Part shown: in pieces, positions 1 to 8,629 of the stretch
How the letters are laid out: every line of letters begins with the position of its first letter
Position numbering within the stretch: the stretch's first letter is position 1
Made by a program: the position numbers and the translations under genes
Assembly (NCBI RefSeq): GCF_006538745.1
Contig: NZ_BJLR01000003.1
Span: 1 to 61,886, forward strand
Source: Cellulomonas cellasea
Lineage (GTDB): Bacteria; Actinomycetota; Actinomycetes; Actinomycetales; Cellulomonadaceae
DNA length: 61,886 nucleotides
Direction of reading: 5' to 3'
Notes under the pieces: generated by a model
Database searches by the model: none
What the model was told of the DNA's origin: nothing
Seen by the model: only the letters and a program-made list of their open reading frames with translations

Positions 1-28
1 TCACCCGGCGGACGCGCGGCGGCTGGAA

Positions 29-70
29 GGGGGTGGCGCCGTACACCTCCACGCGCCCGGCGCCACCCCC
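29..70 (-). terminator. Hairpin downstream of the amylase gene
   Basis: A perfect 12-bp inverted repeat: GGGGGTGGCGCC at 29-40 and its complement at 59-70, with an 18-nt loop. It begins 23 bp beyond the restored amylase stop (93). There is no T-tract, as is common for actinobacterial terminators. The role is inferred from structure and position. Confidence 0.55.
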
Positions 71-72
71 GG

Positions 73-1926
73 TCAGGGGTGTCGCGCTCGGCTCAGCCGC
101 GCCACGTGTCGGTCAGCGTCAGCACGCCGCTCGCGGGCACGGTCGCGGTGCGGTTCGTGCCGCTCTCCCACGTGACGGTGCCCGACGCGTCCTTGCGGAC
201 GTACTTGTACGCGACGCTCACGCCCGCCGGGAGCGCCACCGTCGAGCGCCACACCGGGTAGGTGGCCGACGAGAGCGCCACGGCGCGCGCCGGGTCCCAG
301 GCACCGAGCTCGGCGCGGTCGCCGACGACGAACAGGTTCTGCCCCCCACTGGGTGCTCGCCTGCACGCCGAACGAGATCCCGGCCGTCGCGCTCGTCGGG
401 CTCGGCGTCGGGCTCGCCGTGGGCGTCGGCGTCGTGCCGGTCCCCCCGGCCCGCGCGCCCACGTGCAGGGCGACGGACCCGTTGCCGGGCACCGTGAAGG
501 TCGCCTGGCCGGTCGACCCGACGGTGACGAGCGTCCCCGTGCAGCCCGAGGACGTGGGGGTGCCGCTGATCACGTCGCAGTACCGGCCCGCGGGCAGCGA
601 GGTCTGGAAGGTGCGGGTCAGCGCGCCGCCCTTGTTGAGCGCGACGTAGCCCTTGTCGCCGCGCCCGTACGCGACCTGGTTGCCGCCGTTGTCCCACCAC
701 TGCACGAGGTCGGTGCCGTCGACGGCGTTGCGGAAGCCGGTCATGCGGGCGGTCTCGGCCCAGCGGTGCGCGCACGTCCACGTGCCCTGCCCGCACACGG
801 CCTCGTCGACCTTGCCGTTCGCCTGCTGCGGCGGGCCCTGGTCGTTGCTGCCGAACGCGTAGCCCGAGTACACCGTGGGCCAGCCGTACGGGTAGGACAG
901 CGCGAAGACGTGGGCGAGGCGGTAGTCGGACCCGTTTTTGTAGGTCAGCGTCTCGCCGTTGCGCTCGGTGTCGTGGTTGTCGACGAAGACCCCGGCCCGG
1001 TCCGAGGGCAGGAGCCACGACGCGGAGCGCAGGTCGCGGAGCTGGGCGAGGTTGCCTCCCTGGACGGCCCCCTTGAGGTGCCGGGCGTAGCTGAACTCGT
1101 GCGAGTCGCCCGAGCCGAGGTACTCGCGCGGTTGGACGGGCTCGCCCGCGGCGCCGATGACCTCGTGCACGACGTAGACGCTCTGGTCCGACAGCTTGGC
1201 GCGGATGGCCTCGAGGTCGGCTGCCGGGATGTGCTTCGCGGCGTCGACCCGGAAGCCGCGGACGCCGAGAGAGATCAGGTCGTTGAGGTAGCTCGCGATC
1301 TCCTGGCGCACGTACTCCGAGCCCGTGCGCAGGTCCTGCAGGTTGACGAGCCGGCAGTTCTGCACCTGGTACCGGTCGCCATAGTTGCTGATGTTCGTCC
1401 GACAGTCGTTGAAGTCCTGCGGGCCGTAGCCGCCCTCGGGGCCGGGGTACTGCTCGGTGGAGAAGCGCGTGCCGGCCCACCCCGTGCCGCCCGACTGGCC
1501 GCTCATGTGGTTGACGACGACGTCCGCGATGACCTGGACCCCGGCGTCGCGGCAGGTCGCGACCATCGCGGCGTACTCGGCACGCGTCCCGAGCTTGGAC
1601 TCGATCCTGTAGCTGACCGGCTGGTAGGACGTCCACCACTGACCGGCCACCTGCGCGTGCTCGTTGGGCGGCGAGGTCTGGACCCAGCCGTAGCCGGCGG
1701 GGCCGAGCACGTCGGTGCACTCGCGCGCGATCGACGTCCAGGTCCACTGGAACAGGTTCACGCCGGTGCTGCGCTGCCCGGGCGGGCCGGCCTGCGCGGC
1801 GGGTGCGGTCGCGACGTCGGCCGCGGTGACCAGGCCGCCGAGCGAGAGCGCGGCGGCGAGCGCGAGGGCGGCGACGCGCGGCAGCCGACGGCGCGCGCGG
1901 GGCAAGGTGGGGCGGGATCGGGACAC
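73..1926 (-). CDS. Secreted alpha-amylase (GH13) with out-of-frame C-terminal CBM20
   Basis: Extracellular endo-hydrolase of starch alpha-1,4-glucans. GTG start at 1926 with a GAGGAG ribosome site about 8 nt upstream. Residues 1-46 are a typical signal peptide (Arg-rich start, hydrophobic core, APAAQA cleavage region). The catalytic barrel shows the GH13 regions [15 protein letters not shown] (nucleophile Asp near 228), HEVIG (acid/base Glu near 255) and FVDNHD (Asp near 319). A Pro/Thr linker ([13 protein letters not shown]) leads to [11 protein letters not shown], the start of a CBM20 starch-binding domain. There a run of six Gs (342-347) shifts the frame and the rest reads as Arg-rich nonsense to the stop at 73. 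Removing one G restores a normal CBM20 ([16 protein letters not shown], then [13 protein letters not shown] and YKYVRKD) ending at 93, giving about 610 residues. The catalytic domain is intact either way. Family assignment is firm; whether the shift is real or a sequencing error is open. Confidence 0.93.
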   Translation of the reverse strand: MSRSRPTLPRARRRLPRVAALALAAALSLGGLVTAADVATAPAAQAGPPGQRSTGVNLFQWTWTSIARECTDVLGPAGYGWVQTSPPNEHAQVAGQWWTSYQPVSYRIESKLGTRAEYAAMVATCRDAGVQVIADVVVNHMSGQSGGTGWAGTRFSTEQYPGPEGGYGPQDFNDCRTNISNYGDRYQVQNCRLVNLQDLRTGSEYVRQEIASYLNDLISLGVRGFRVDAAKHIPAADLEAIRAKLSDQSVYVVHEVIGAAGEPVQPREYLGSGDSHEFSYARHLKGAVQGGNLAQLRDLRSASWLLPSDRAGVFVDNHDTERNGETLTYKNGSDYRLAHVFALSYPYGWPTVYSGYAFGSNDQGPPQQANGKVDEAVCGQGTWTCAHRWAETARMTGFRNAVDGTDLVQWWDNGGNQVAYGRGDKGYVALNKGGALTRTFQTSLPAGRYCDVISGTPTSSGCTGTLVTVGSTGQATFTVPGNGSVALHVGARAGGTGTTPTPTASPTPSPTSATAGISFGVQASTQWGAEPVRRRRPRRARCLGPGARRGALVGHLPGVALDGGAPGGRERRVQVRPQGRVGHRHVGERHEPHRDRARERRADADRHVARLSRARHP

Positions 1927-2102
1927 GGGTCGTGCTCCTCAGGTCGGCCGACGACGTCGTCGGGCATCCGGCCGCCGCGGCGCTGCGGTGGCCTCGCCGG
2001 CACGAAGCCGGCAGGTGGAGGAGGTGTCCCAGGACGGGTCCGGGGCGCGGAGCGGCTCGTCGTCGTGGCGCTCCGGAGCCTGCAAAGACCCGGAAACACC
2101 CG

Positions 2103-2118
2103 TTGCAACTTGCTGCAA
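2103..2118 (-). promoter_or_regulatory. Probable MalR/LacI-type operator upstream of the amylase
   Basis: TTGCAACTTGCTGCAA is an imperfect dyad (TTGCA-N6-TGCAA). On the coding strand it reads as two TTGCA direct repeats spaced about a helical turn apart. Streptomyces amylase promoters carry related CTTGCAG-type repeats controlled by the LacI-family repressor MalR. It lies about 180 bp upstream of the amylase GTG, between amylase and rarD, so it could also affect rarD. Function is inferred. Confidence 0.45.
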
Positions 2119-2165
2119 TCGGACAGTAGGCGACGCCGATGAGGTCGTCAACCGCTCGGGCGGCT

Positions 2166-2171
2166 TACCGT
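2166..2171 (+). promoter_or_regulatory. -10 element of leaderless rarD
   Basis: TACCGT ends 6 nt before the GTG at 2178, so transcription and translation would begin at the same base. No Shine-Dalgarno sequence precedes the GTG. This fixes the preferred rarD start. Confidence 0.5.
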
Positions 2172-2177
2172 CGGGCG

Positions 2178-3248
2178 GTGACCACCGCGAACCCCCGGCC
2201 CGACGCGCCCGCGTCCCCCACCGAGCCCGCCCCCGGCCCCGCCCCGGCGCTCGACCGGCGCGGGCTCGTCGGCGGCATCGGCGCCTACACGCTCTGGGGG
2301 CTCCTCCCCCTGTACTTCCCGCTCATGGCGCCCGCCGGGGCCGTCGAGATCATCGCCCACCGCATCGTCTGGTCCCTCGCGTTCTGCGCGCTCCTGCTCG
2401 CGGTGACCCGCGGCTGGCGCCCCTTCCTGACCGTCCTGCGCAGCGGGCGCACGCTCGCCCTGCTCACCGCCGCGGCGCTCCTGCTCGCCGTCAACTGGCT
2501 CGTGTTCGTCTACGGCATCCTCACCGACCACGTCGTCGACGCCGCCCTCGGGTACTACATCAACCCGATCGTCGTCGTCACGCTCGCCGTCCTCGTGCTG
2601 CACGAGCGCCTCCGCCCCGCGCAGTGGGTCGCGCTCGGCTTCGGCGCGGCCGCCGTCGTCGTCATCGCGGTCGGCTACGGGCGGGTGCCGTGGATCGCGC
2701 TCACGCTCGCGAGCAGCTTCGGCGCGTACGGGCTGCTCAAGAACCGCGTCGGACGCACCGTGACCGCGATCCCCGGGCTCGCCGCCGAGACGCTCGTGCT
2801 CACGCCGCTCGCGGTCGGCTACCTCGTGTGGCTGCACGCCGCCGGGCTCGGCGCGTTCGGCGCGCACGGCACCGCGCACACGCTCGCGCTCGTCGGCTCG
2901 GGCATCGTCACGGCCGTCCCGCTCGTCCTGTTCAACACCGCCGCCCGCCGGCTGCCGCTGTCGCTCGTCGGGCTGCTGCAGTACATCGCGCCGACCCTGC
3001 AGCTCGTCATCGGGGTCGCCGTCCTGCACGAGCACATGCCCGCCGCGCGGTGGTGGGGCTTCGGGCTCGTCTGGGTCGCGCTCGTGCTCCTCGCGGTCGA
3101 CGGCGCGCGGCAGGGGCACGTCGACCGGCTCGCGCGCAGGGCCGCGACCGCGGACGCGGCGGAGCGTGCCGGTGGCGGTGCCGGCGCGGGCTCGCCGGCC
3201 GGGGCTGCCGGCGACCGCGTGGGCCGGCCCGACGACGCGACCACCTGA
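2178..3248 (+). CDS. rarD: EamA/RarD family membrane transporter
   Basis: A drug/metabolite-exporter-superfamily protein of about 356 residues with roughly ten hydrophobic segments. Recognisable RarD features are GAYTLWGLLPLYF in TM1, HRIVWS, LNW-like VNWLVFVYG, the YYINP motif and, in the second half, PLVLFNTAARRLPLSLVGLLQYIAP. Substrate is unknown for the family (chloramphenicol resistance in the Pseudomonas namesake). The N-terminus (about 30 residues) and C-terminus (about 45 residues, Ala/Gly-rich) are low-complexity. The GTG at 2178 is chosen because a TANNNT box sits 6 nt upstream; an in-frame ATG at 2139 would add 13 residues. It is divergent from amylase and convergent with the PP2C gene. 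Confidence 0.9.
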   Translation: MTTANPRPDAPASPTEPAPGPAPALDRRGLVGGIGAYTLWGLLPLYFPLMAPAGAVEIIAHRIVWSLAFCALLLAVTRGWRPFLTVLRSGRTLALLTAAALLLAVNWLVFVYGILTDHVVDAALGYYINPIVVVTLAVLVLHERLRPAQWVALGFGAAAVVVIAVGYGRVPWIALTLASSFGAYGLLKNRVGRTVTAIPGLAAETLVLTPLAVGYLVWLHAAGLGAFGAHGTAHTLALVGSGIVTAVPLVLFNTAARRLPLSLVGLLQYIAPTLQLVIGVAVLHEHMPAARWWGFGLVWVALVLLAVDGARQGHVDRLARRAATADAAERAGGGAGAGSPAGAAGDRVGRPDDATT

Positions 3249-3286
3249 CCCGGGCACGGTCGGAGCGGCCGCGCTGCAGCCGACCG

Positions 3287-3351
3287 GCGGCCGCGCCCCG
3301 AGCCGCCCGTGCCCGTCCGGCGGCCGCGCCCGAGCCGCCCGCGCCCGTCCG
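3287..3351. repeat. Two-copy tandem repeat, about 33 bp
   Basis: Copies at 3287-3319 and 3320-3351 differ by one indel and one substitution. Each starts GCGGCCGCGCCC and ends GCCCGTCCG. They fill the gap between convergent rarD and the PP2C gene. No function is evident; the segment could serve as a GC-rich transcription barrier. Confidence 0.6.
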
Positions 3352-3380
3352 ACGCCCGTGCCCCGAGAGCCTCACGCCCG

Positions 3381-4121
3381 TCAGTCGGGGAGCGCCTCGA
3401 CCACCAGCACCGTGATGTTGTCGTGCCCGCCGGCGACGAGCGCCGCCGCGAGCAGCCGGTCCGCGGCGTCCTGCGGGCCCGTCGCGTGCCGCAGGATCTC
3501 GGCGATGCGCGCGTCCGGCACCTCGTCGGTCAGGCCGTCCGTGCACACGACGACCTCGTCGCCCGCCGCGAGCGGCAGCGCGAAGAAGTCGGGGTCCGGC
3601 GCATCCTCGCGCCCGCCGCCGAGCACCCGGGTCACGACGTGACGACGCGGGTGCGTGCGTGCGTCCTCCGGCGTGATGATGCCGCGCGCGACGAGCTCCT
3701 CGACCTCCGAGTGGTCGACGCTCACGCGCTCGAGCGCGCCGTCCGCCCACCGGTACGTGCGGGAGTCGCCGAGGTTGACGACGAGCCAGGTCCGCCCGCG
3801 CGCCGAGTCGACCACGACGACCCCCGAGAACGTCGTCCCCGGGGGCGCCCCGGTCTCGACCGGGATCTGCCGGATCCTCGACTGCGCGTCGGCGAGCGCC
3901 GCCCGCACGTCGTCGGGCGTCACGGTGTCCGGGCCGACGAGCGCGCGCAGGGCGTCGACCGCGCACGCGCTCGCGACCTCGCCGGCCGCGTGCCCGCCCA
4001 TGCCGTCCGCGACGGCGAACACCGGGTACTGCGCGAGGTGGCTGTCCTCGTTGGTCTCGCGGCGCGACCCCCGGTCGGTGGCGGTCCCCCAGCGGACGCC
4101 GTGCGACTCCCCCGCGGTCAC
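3381..4121 (-). CDS. PP2C-type serine/threonine protein phosphatase
   Basis: Metal-dependent Ser/Thr phosphatase, about 246 residues, cytoplasmic, with no transmembrane tail. PP2C signatures in order: RGSRRETNEDS, VADGMGGHAAGEVAS (metal-binding Asp), TTFSGVVV, VVNLGDSRTYR, VDHSEVEELV, VTRVLGG, VVCTDGLTDE and GGHDNITVLVVE. The GTG at 4121 overlaps the TGA of the upstream FHA gene (GTGA), so the two are translationally coupled. A longer open frame upstream is an Arg-rich shadow of the FHA gene and was not used. PP2C and FHA proteins act together in Ser/Thr kinase signalling; no kinase gene is in the window. Confidence 0.93.
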   Translation of the reverse strand: MTAGESHGVRWGTATDRGSRRETNEDSHLAQYPVFAVADGMGGHAAGEVASACAVDALRALVGPDTVTPDDVRAALADAQSRIRQIPVETGAPPGTTFSGVVVVDSARGRTWLVVNLGDSRTYRWADGALERVSVDHSEVEELVARGIITPEDARTHPRRHVVTRVLGGGREDAPDPDFFALPLAAGDEVVVCTDGLTDEVPDARIAEILRHATGPQDAADRLLAAALVAGGHDNITVLVVEALPD

Positions 4122-5740
4122 GCGTCGAGCACCTGGAAGCGCCGGTCGCCGAACTCGACGACCGCACCGACCGGGACGCCGGTCCGCACCCCGGCCGTGA
4201 GCCGCTCGCGCGTCCCGTCGGCGTGCACGAGGACCGACCCGTTCGTCGAGCGCCGGTCGAGGACCCACAGGCCCTCGTGGTCGGTGCCGAACTCGAGGTG
4301 CGTCTTCGACACCGACCGCGCGGGGTCGTCGATGGGGACGACGTGCGAGACGACGCCGCTGTCGGCCGTCGAGGGGTTGCGCCCGACGACGCCGCGTCCC
4401 ACGACCGCGAACGCCTCGCCGGTGTCGAACACGAGCCGGATCCCCCGGGGCGCCCCGGGGCCGGGAGCCGCGGTGAGCTCAGCTGCGGTGGGGTCGGTCG
4501 GGGTGGGGTCGGTCGGGGTGGGGTCGGTCGGGGTGGGCTCGGCCGCGGTGGGCTCGGTCGCGAGCGGCGCGCCGGCGGGCTCCGCCTCGGCGGGCGGCGC
4601 GGCCTTGCGCAGGCGCCGGGTCGGCGCGGTGGGCGCGTGCGGGTCGAGGGGCGCGTCGGCCGTGGCCGGCGGAGCGGCAGCGGCGGCCCACGACGGGGCC
4701 GCGGTGATGACGTCGGACGGAGCGGGCGCCGGGGTGGCGGCGGCCGGCGTCGACCATGTCGGGACGTCGATCGTCGAGACGGGCTCGGGCGCGACGGCTG
4801 AGGCCGGTCCGCGAGCGGCTGCGGGCTCCGGGTTCCGCGCGGGCGCGGCTCCGTCCGCCTGCGCGGCTGCGTCCGCCGGCATGGCTGGGGCGGGCCGGGC
4901 GGCACGGCGGAGCGACCCGCCCGACGGCGACGCGTCCTGGTGGCGGGCGGAGGCGGGGTCACGGGCGTCCTCGGTGCCGCCGGTGGACGGCGCGTCGCCG
5001 GCGTACCCCGCGTCGCCCGCGGCGCGCCCGTCCTCGGGCCGCGTCACGCCGGGGACGCTGGTGGCGACCGGGTCCGCCCCGGCCGACGCACCGGCCCGCG
5101 CCGCACGCATGAGCGAGTCCGCACCGCCCGACCCGGGGGCGCGCCGCAGCGCCGCCGCCGACGACGTCGGCACCGCCGGCGCGGTCTCGGCCGCCCGGCG
5201 GCCCGGCTCGGAGCGCGGCGCGCGGGCGGCGGTCGACCCCGCCCCGGCGCGCACCACGACGGTGCGCGCGACCTTGTCGTGCCAGCCCTGCAGCCGCCCG
5301 GCGGAGTCCCACGCCCCCGAGGCGCCGACGACGAACTGCCCGACGCCGCACACGAAGAAGCCCACGCCGAGCACGACGTTGCGGACGAAGATGCGCACGA
5401 GGCCCACCCTGAGGCCGGTGTCGGCGTCGACGGTGCGGACGCCGAGCGCGAGGCCGCCGAGGGTGCGCCCGGTGAACGCCTCCGCGACCCACTGCAGGAC
5501 GCCGACGACGGCGAGCACCGCGAGCGGCAGCGCGAGGATCGCCCCGACCTCGGGCGCGACCTCGTCGCCCGGGGAGCTGCGGACCGCGTCGAGCGCGAGG
5601 CCGTACCCGAGCGAGCTCGCACCCGCGGCGAGCAGCAGCGCGACGAGCTGGTCGACCAGCAGGGCCAGGACGCGGCGGCCGGTCCCCGCGAGCGACTCCG
5701 TCGCCGGGGGCTGGGCGCGCACGCGCGGGACCGTGCTCAT
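4118..5740 (-). CDS. RDD-domain membrane protein with C-terminal FHA domain
   Basis: About 540 residues. Residues 10-150 form an RDD domain with hydrophobic segments (RRVLALLVDQLVALLLA and following). A long Ala/Pro/Thr linker (about 160-430) contains three perfect TPTDP repeats. The last ~100 residues are an FHA phosphothreonine-binding domain (GRGVVGRNPS, SVSKTHLEF, LDRRSTNGSVLVH). The likely role is recruiting phosphorylated partners to the membrane, with the coupled PP2C phosphatase acting on them (inference). ATG at 5740 follows AAGGAGAG with good spacing. RDD-FHA fusions are common in actinobacteria; the specific ligand is unknown. Confidence 0.88.
   Translation of the reverse strand: MSTVPRVRAQPPATESLAGTGRRVLALLVDQLVALLLAAGASSLGYGLALDAVRSSPGDEVAPEVGAILALPLAVLAVVGVLQWVAEAFTGRTLGGLALGVRTVDADTGLRVGLVRIFVRNVVLGVGFFVCGVGQFVVGASGAWDSAGRLQGWHDKVARTVVVRAGAGSTAARAPRSEPGRRAAETAPAVPTSSAAALRRAPGSGGADSLMRAARAGASAGADPVATSVPGVTRPEDGRAAGDAGYAGDAPSTGGTEDARDPASARHQDASPSGGSLRRAARPAPAMPADAAAQADGAAPARNPEPAAARGPASAVAPEPVSTIDVPTWSTPAAATPAPAPSDVITAAPSWAAAAAPPATADAPLDPHAPTAPTRRLRKAAPPAEAEPAGAPLATEPTAAEPTPTDPTPTDPTPTDPTAAELTAAPGPGAPRGIRLVFDTGEAFAVVGRGVVGRNPSTADSGVVSHVVPIDDPARSVSKTHLEFGTDHEGLWVLDRRSTNGSVLVHADGTRERLTAGVRTGVPVGAVVEFGDRRFQVLDA
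4491..4560. repeat. 15-bp tandem repeat inside the RDD-FHA linker
   Basis: GGGTCGGTCGGGGTG occurs three times perfectly (4491-4535), followed by degenerate copies. Each unit encodes TPTDP on the minus strand. The length of the linker probably varies between strains by slippage. Confidence 0.8.
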
Positions 5741-5804
5741 CGTGCTCTCCTTCGGGGTGATCGGCCGGCGGGTCGGCGGGGGCGTGAGCGCACGTGCACG
5801 GCGC

Positions 5805-6812
5805 TCAGGAGGCCCGGTCCACCAGCGCGTCCGCGAACGAGACGAGCGCGTCCTTCGCGGCACCTGCCGGGAGGGGCTCGAGCTCGACGACGGCCGCGCG
5901 TGCGAGGTTCGCCGCCCGCTGCCGGGTCAGCCCCACGACGTCGTGCGCGCGCAGGGCCGCGACGGCCTCGGCGAGGGTCGCGTCGCTCGTGAGGTCGCCG
6001 TCGAGCAGCGCGACGAGCGCGCGGTCCTCGTCGGTGCCCTCGGGCGAGGCGGCGCGCTGGCGCAGGAGCAGCGCGGGCATCGTCGGGACGCGCTCGCGCA
6101 GGTCGGTCCCGGGGGTCTTGCCGCTGACCGCGCCGTCGGAGGTCAGGTCCAGGACGTCGTCGGCGAGCTGGAACGCGACGCCGACCTTCTCGCCGTAGGC
6201 CGTGACGGTCCGCACGACGCTCGGGCGGCAGCCGGCGAACATCGCGCCGAACCGCGCCGAGGTGGCGATGAGCGAGCCGGTCTTGTCGGACAGCACCTGC
6301 AGGTAGTGCGCGACGGGGTCCTCCCCCGCGGCGGGCCCGACCGTCTCGTGGAGCTGGCCGAGGCACAGCCGCTCGAAGGTGGCCGCCTGGATCCGCACGG
6401 CCTCGGGGCCGAGCCCCGCGACGGTCGCGGACGCGCGCGCGAACAGCAGGTCGCCCGTGAGGATCGCGACGGAGTTGCCCCACACCTCGTGGGCCGACGG
6501 CGCCCCGCGACGCAGCGGCGCCGAGTCCATGACGTCGTCGTGGTACAGCGTCGCGAGGTGCGTGAGCTCGACGACGATCGCCGCATCGAGGACCTCGCGC
6601 CGCGACCCGTCGCCGAGCTCCGACGCGAGCAGCGTGAGGAGCGGACGGGTCCGCTTCCCGCCGGCGTTGACGAGGTGCCGCGACGCCACGTCGGCGAGCG
6701 CGTCCGCGTGGGTCACGGCGTCCCGTAGGCGCTCCTCGACGAGCGCGAGGCGCCCCGAGAGCAGCTCGGCCAGCTCGGGGTCGGCCAGCGGGAGGGAGGT
6801 CGAGGAGGTCAC
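5805..6812 (-). CDS. Polyprenyl (probable heptaprenyl/octaprenyl/nonaprenyl) diphosphate synthase
   Basis: Trans-isoprenyl diphosphate synthase, 335 residues, which elongates allylic diphosphates with IPP. Motifs: GGKRTRP, first Asp-rich motif DDVMD (residues about 93-97), KTGSL, and second motif QLADDVLD. The setting beside menJ, nuo and men genes indicates it makes the menaquinone side chain (GrcC/Rv0562-like in mycobacteria; name by analogy). Chain length cannot be read with confidence from sequence alone. GTG start at 6812 has no ribosome site but a TAGGTT box 6 nt upstream, so it is leaderless. It lies 47 bp downstream of nuoN and may also be read from the nuo transcript. Confidence 0.92.
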   Translation of the reverse strand: MTSSTSLPLADPELAELLSGRLALVEERLRDAVTHADALADVASRHLVNAGGKRTRPLLTLLASELGDGSRREVLDAAIVVELTHLATLYHDDVMDSAPLRRGAPSAHEVWGNSVAILTGDLLFARASATVAGLGPEAVRIQAATFERLCLGQLHETVGPAAGEDPVAHYLQVLSDKTGSLIATSARFGAMFAGCRPSVVRTVTAYGEKVGVAFQLADDVLDLTSDGAVSGKTPGTDLRERVPTMPALLLRQRAASPEGTDEDRALVALLDGDLTSDATLAEAVAALRAHDVVGLTRQRAANLARAAVVELEPLPAGAAKDALVSFADALVDRAS

Positions 6813-6818
6813 GGGACG

Positions 6819-6824
6819 AACCTA
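6819..6824 (-). promoter_or_regulatory. -10 element of the leaderless prenyl synthase
   Basis: TAGGTT on the minus strand ends exactly 6 nt before the GTG at 6812. This suggests its own promoter in the short gap after nuoN. Confidence 0.5.
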
Positions 6825-6859
6825 GCCGCCGCAGGCGCGTGATCGAGAACCGCGCGCCG

Positions 6860-8629
6860 TCACGGGAGGAGCCTCGCGGCGTCGGCGACCACGTCGAGCA
6901 CCGGCCCGGGGACGACCCCGAGGACGAGGGTCAGGACCGCGCAGATCGCGACGGCGACCGTCGTGAGGCCCTCGGAGGCCACGACCGTGGTGGTGGTGCG
7001 CGCCGCCTCGAGCGTCGCGGCCACAGCCCCGCCGGTGCTCGCGCCGGCCGTGGCCGGTTCACCCGCACCCGTCGCTGCCGACGCCGCCGGAACCTGCGCG
7101 GTCGACCCACCGGACGCCGCCTCAGCACCCCGGAGACCGTCCCGATCGCGCGCGTCGGTCGCCGGGCTCGTGAAGAACATCAGCACGATGACCCGGACGT
7201 AGAAGAACGCCGCCGCGGCCGAGGCCAGCACGCCGACGACGGCGAGCGCGGTCGCGCCGCCCCCGACGGCCGCCGAGAACACCGCGAACTTCCCGGTGAA
7301 GCCCGCGGTGAGCGGGATGCCGGCGAACGAGAGCAGGAACAGCGTGAACGTGCCCGCGAGCAGCGGGTTCGTCCGGCCGAGGCCGGCCCACTGGGACAGG
7401 TGCGTGGCCTCGCCGAGCACCGAGCCGCCGGCGGCGTCCGCGCCGTCCATCCCGTCCCCCGCGACGCCCGCCGCGCCGGACCGCTCCCGCACGAGCGTCA
7501 CGATCGCGAACGCCCCGATGGTCGCCGCGCCGTAGGCCAGCAGGTAGAACAGCACGGACGCGAGCCCGTCCTGCGTGAGCGCGATGATCCCGGTGAGCAC
7601 GAAGCCCGCGTGCGCGATCGACGAGTACGCGAGCATGCGCTTCACGTCGGTCTGCAGCAGCGCCGCGACCGTCCCGACGACCATCGTGAGGATCGCGACC
7701 GTCCAGAGCGCCGGCGCGAGGTCCCACTGCAGGTCGGGCAGCACGACGTAGACGATCCGCACGAGCGCGCCGAACGCGGCGACCTTGGTGCACGCCGCCA
7801 TGAACGCGGTGATCGGCGTCGGGGCACCCTGGTAGACGTCGGGCGTCCACGCGTGGAACGGCACGGCGCCGACCTTGAACAGCAGCCCGACGAGCACCAT
7901 GACGGCGCCGGTCAGCAGCAGCCCGTCGAGCCCGACGGTCGTGGCCGTCGCCGCGGCGATCTCCTGGTAGCGCACCGAGCCGGCGAACCCGTAGAGCAGC
8001 GCGATCCCGAACAGCATCACGGCCGACGCGAACGAGCCGAGCAGGAAGTACTTCATCGCGGCCTCCTGGCTCAGGAGGCGGCGGCGGCGCGCGAGCCCGC
8101 ACAGCAGGTACAGCGGGAGCGAGAGGACCTCGAGCGCGACGAAGAGGGTCAGCAGGTCGCCCGTCGCGGGGAAGATCAGCATGCCGCCGGTCGCGAACAG
8201 CACGAGCGGGTAGACCTCGGTCTGCGTGAGGCCCATGCGGCGCGCGGTGTCCTCGTAGTCGGACCCGGGGATCGCGGCGGCCTGCGGCGTGAACGCATCC
8301 TCACCGGTCTCGGTGCGGTCCGCGATGACGAGGATCGACAGCAGCGCGAACAGCGCGGTCGCGCCCTGCAGCACGAGCGTGGGGCCGTCCACGAGGAGCG
8401 AGCCGCCGAGCACGTCGACGCCGCCGCTCTCCTGGACGCCGTTCCACAGCGCGGCCACGCCGACGAGCGCGCCGGCCGTCGCGGCGAGCGCGAGCCCGAG
8501 CTGGACCGGGCGGCGCAGGCGCTGCGGGGCGAAGGCCTCGACGAGCACGCCGACGACGGCGGCGCCGAGCACCACGATCACCGGCGCGAGCTGCGCCCAC
8601 TGGATGTCCGGCGCGGTGAAGGTGGTCAC
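6860..8629 (-). CDS. nuoN: NADH-quinone oxidoreductase subunit N
   Basis: Antiporter-like proton-pumping membrane subunit of complex I. At 589 residues it is long for the family. Conserved core segments include DLLTLFVALEVLSLPLYLLCGL, FKVGAVPFHAWTPDVYQGAP (key Lys and His), ACTKVAAFGA and DVKRMLAYSSIAHAGF. The extra length is an Ala/Thr/Gly-rich loop of about 60 residues near the C-terminus (after VLMFFTSPATDARDRD), before a last hydrophobic helix, and a second smaller insertion around residue 390. Its GTG overlaps the nuoM stop (GTGA). It is the last subunit gene of the operon. Confidence 0.96.
   Translation of the reverse strand: MTTFTAPDIQWAQLAPVIVVLGAAVVGVLVEAFAPQRLRRPVQLGLALAATAGALVGVAALWNGVQESGGVDVLGGSLLVDGPTLVLQGATALFALLSILVIADRTETGEDAFTPQAAAIPGSDYEDTARRMGLTQTEVYPLVLFATGGMLIFPATGDLLTLFVALEVLSLPLYLLCGLARRRRLLSQEAAMKYFLLGSFASAVMLFGIALLYGFAGSVRYQEIAAATATTVGLDGLLLTGAVMVLVGLLFKVGAVPFHAWTPDVYQGAPTPITAFMAACTKVAAFGALVRIVYVVLPDLQWDLAPALWTVAILTMVVGTVAALLQTDVKRMLAYSSIAHAGFVLTGIIALTQDGLASVLFYLLAYGAATIGAFAIVTLVRERSGAAGVAGDGMDGADAAGGSVLGEATHLSQWAGLGRTNPLLAGTFTLFLLSFAGIPLTAGFTGKFAVFSAAVGGGATALAVVGVLASAAAAFFYVRVIVLMFFTSPATDARDRDGLRGAEAASGGSTAQVPAASAATGAGEPATAGASTGGAVAATLEAARTTTTVVASEGLTTVAVAICAVLTLVLGVVPGPVLDVVADAARLLP

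Noticed and set aside
1-72. Possible C-terminus of another gene reading through the left edge
   Set aside because: One minus frame gives a plausible peptide, but the segment is mostly a 12-bp inverted repeat and has no start or ribosome site. A terminator explains it better.
262-2142. Long plus-strand open frame opposite the amylase
   Set aside because: Arg/Ala/Val-rich translation without any motif. It mirrors the third-codon GC bias of the minus-strand amylase, which has a signal peptide and catalytic residues.
2139-2177. Upstream ATG for rarD
   Set aside because: It would add 13 Arg/Ala residues with no ribosome site and overlap the -10 box. The leaderless GTG at 2178 is better supported.
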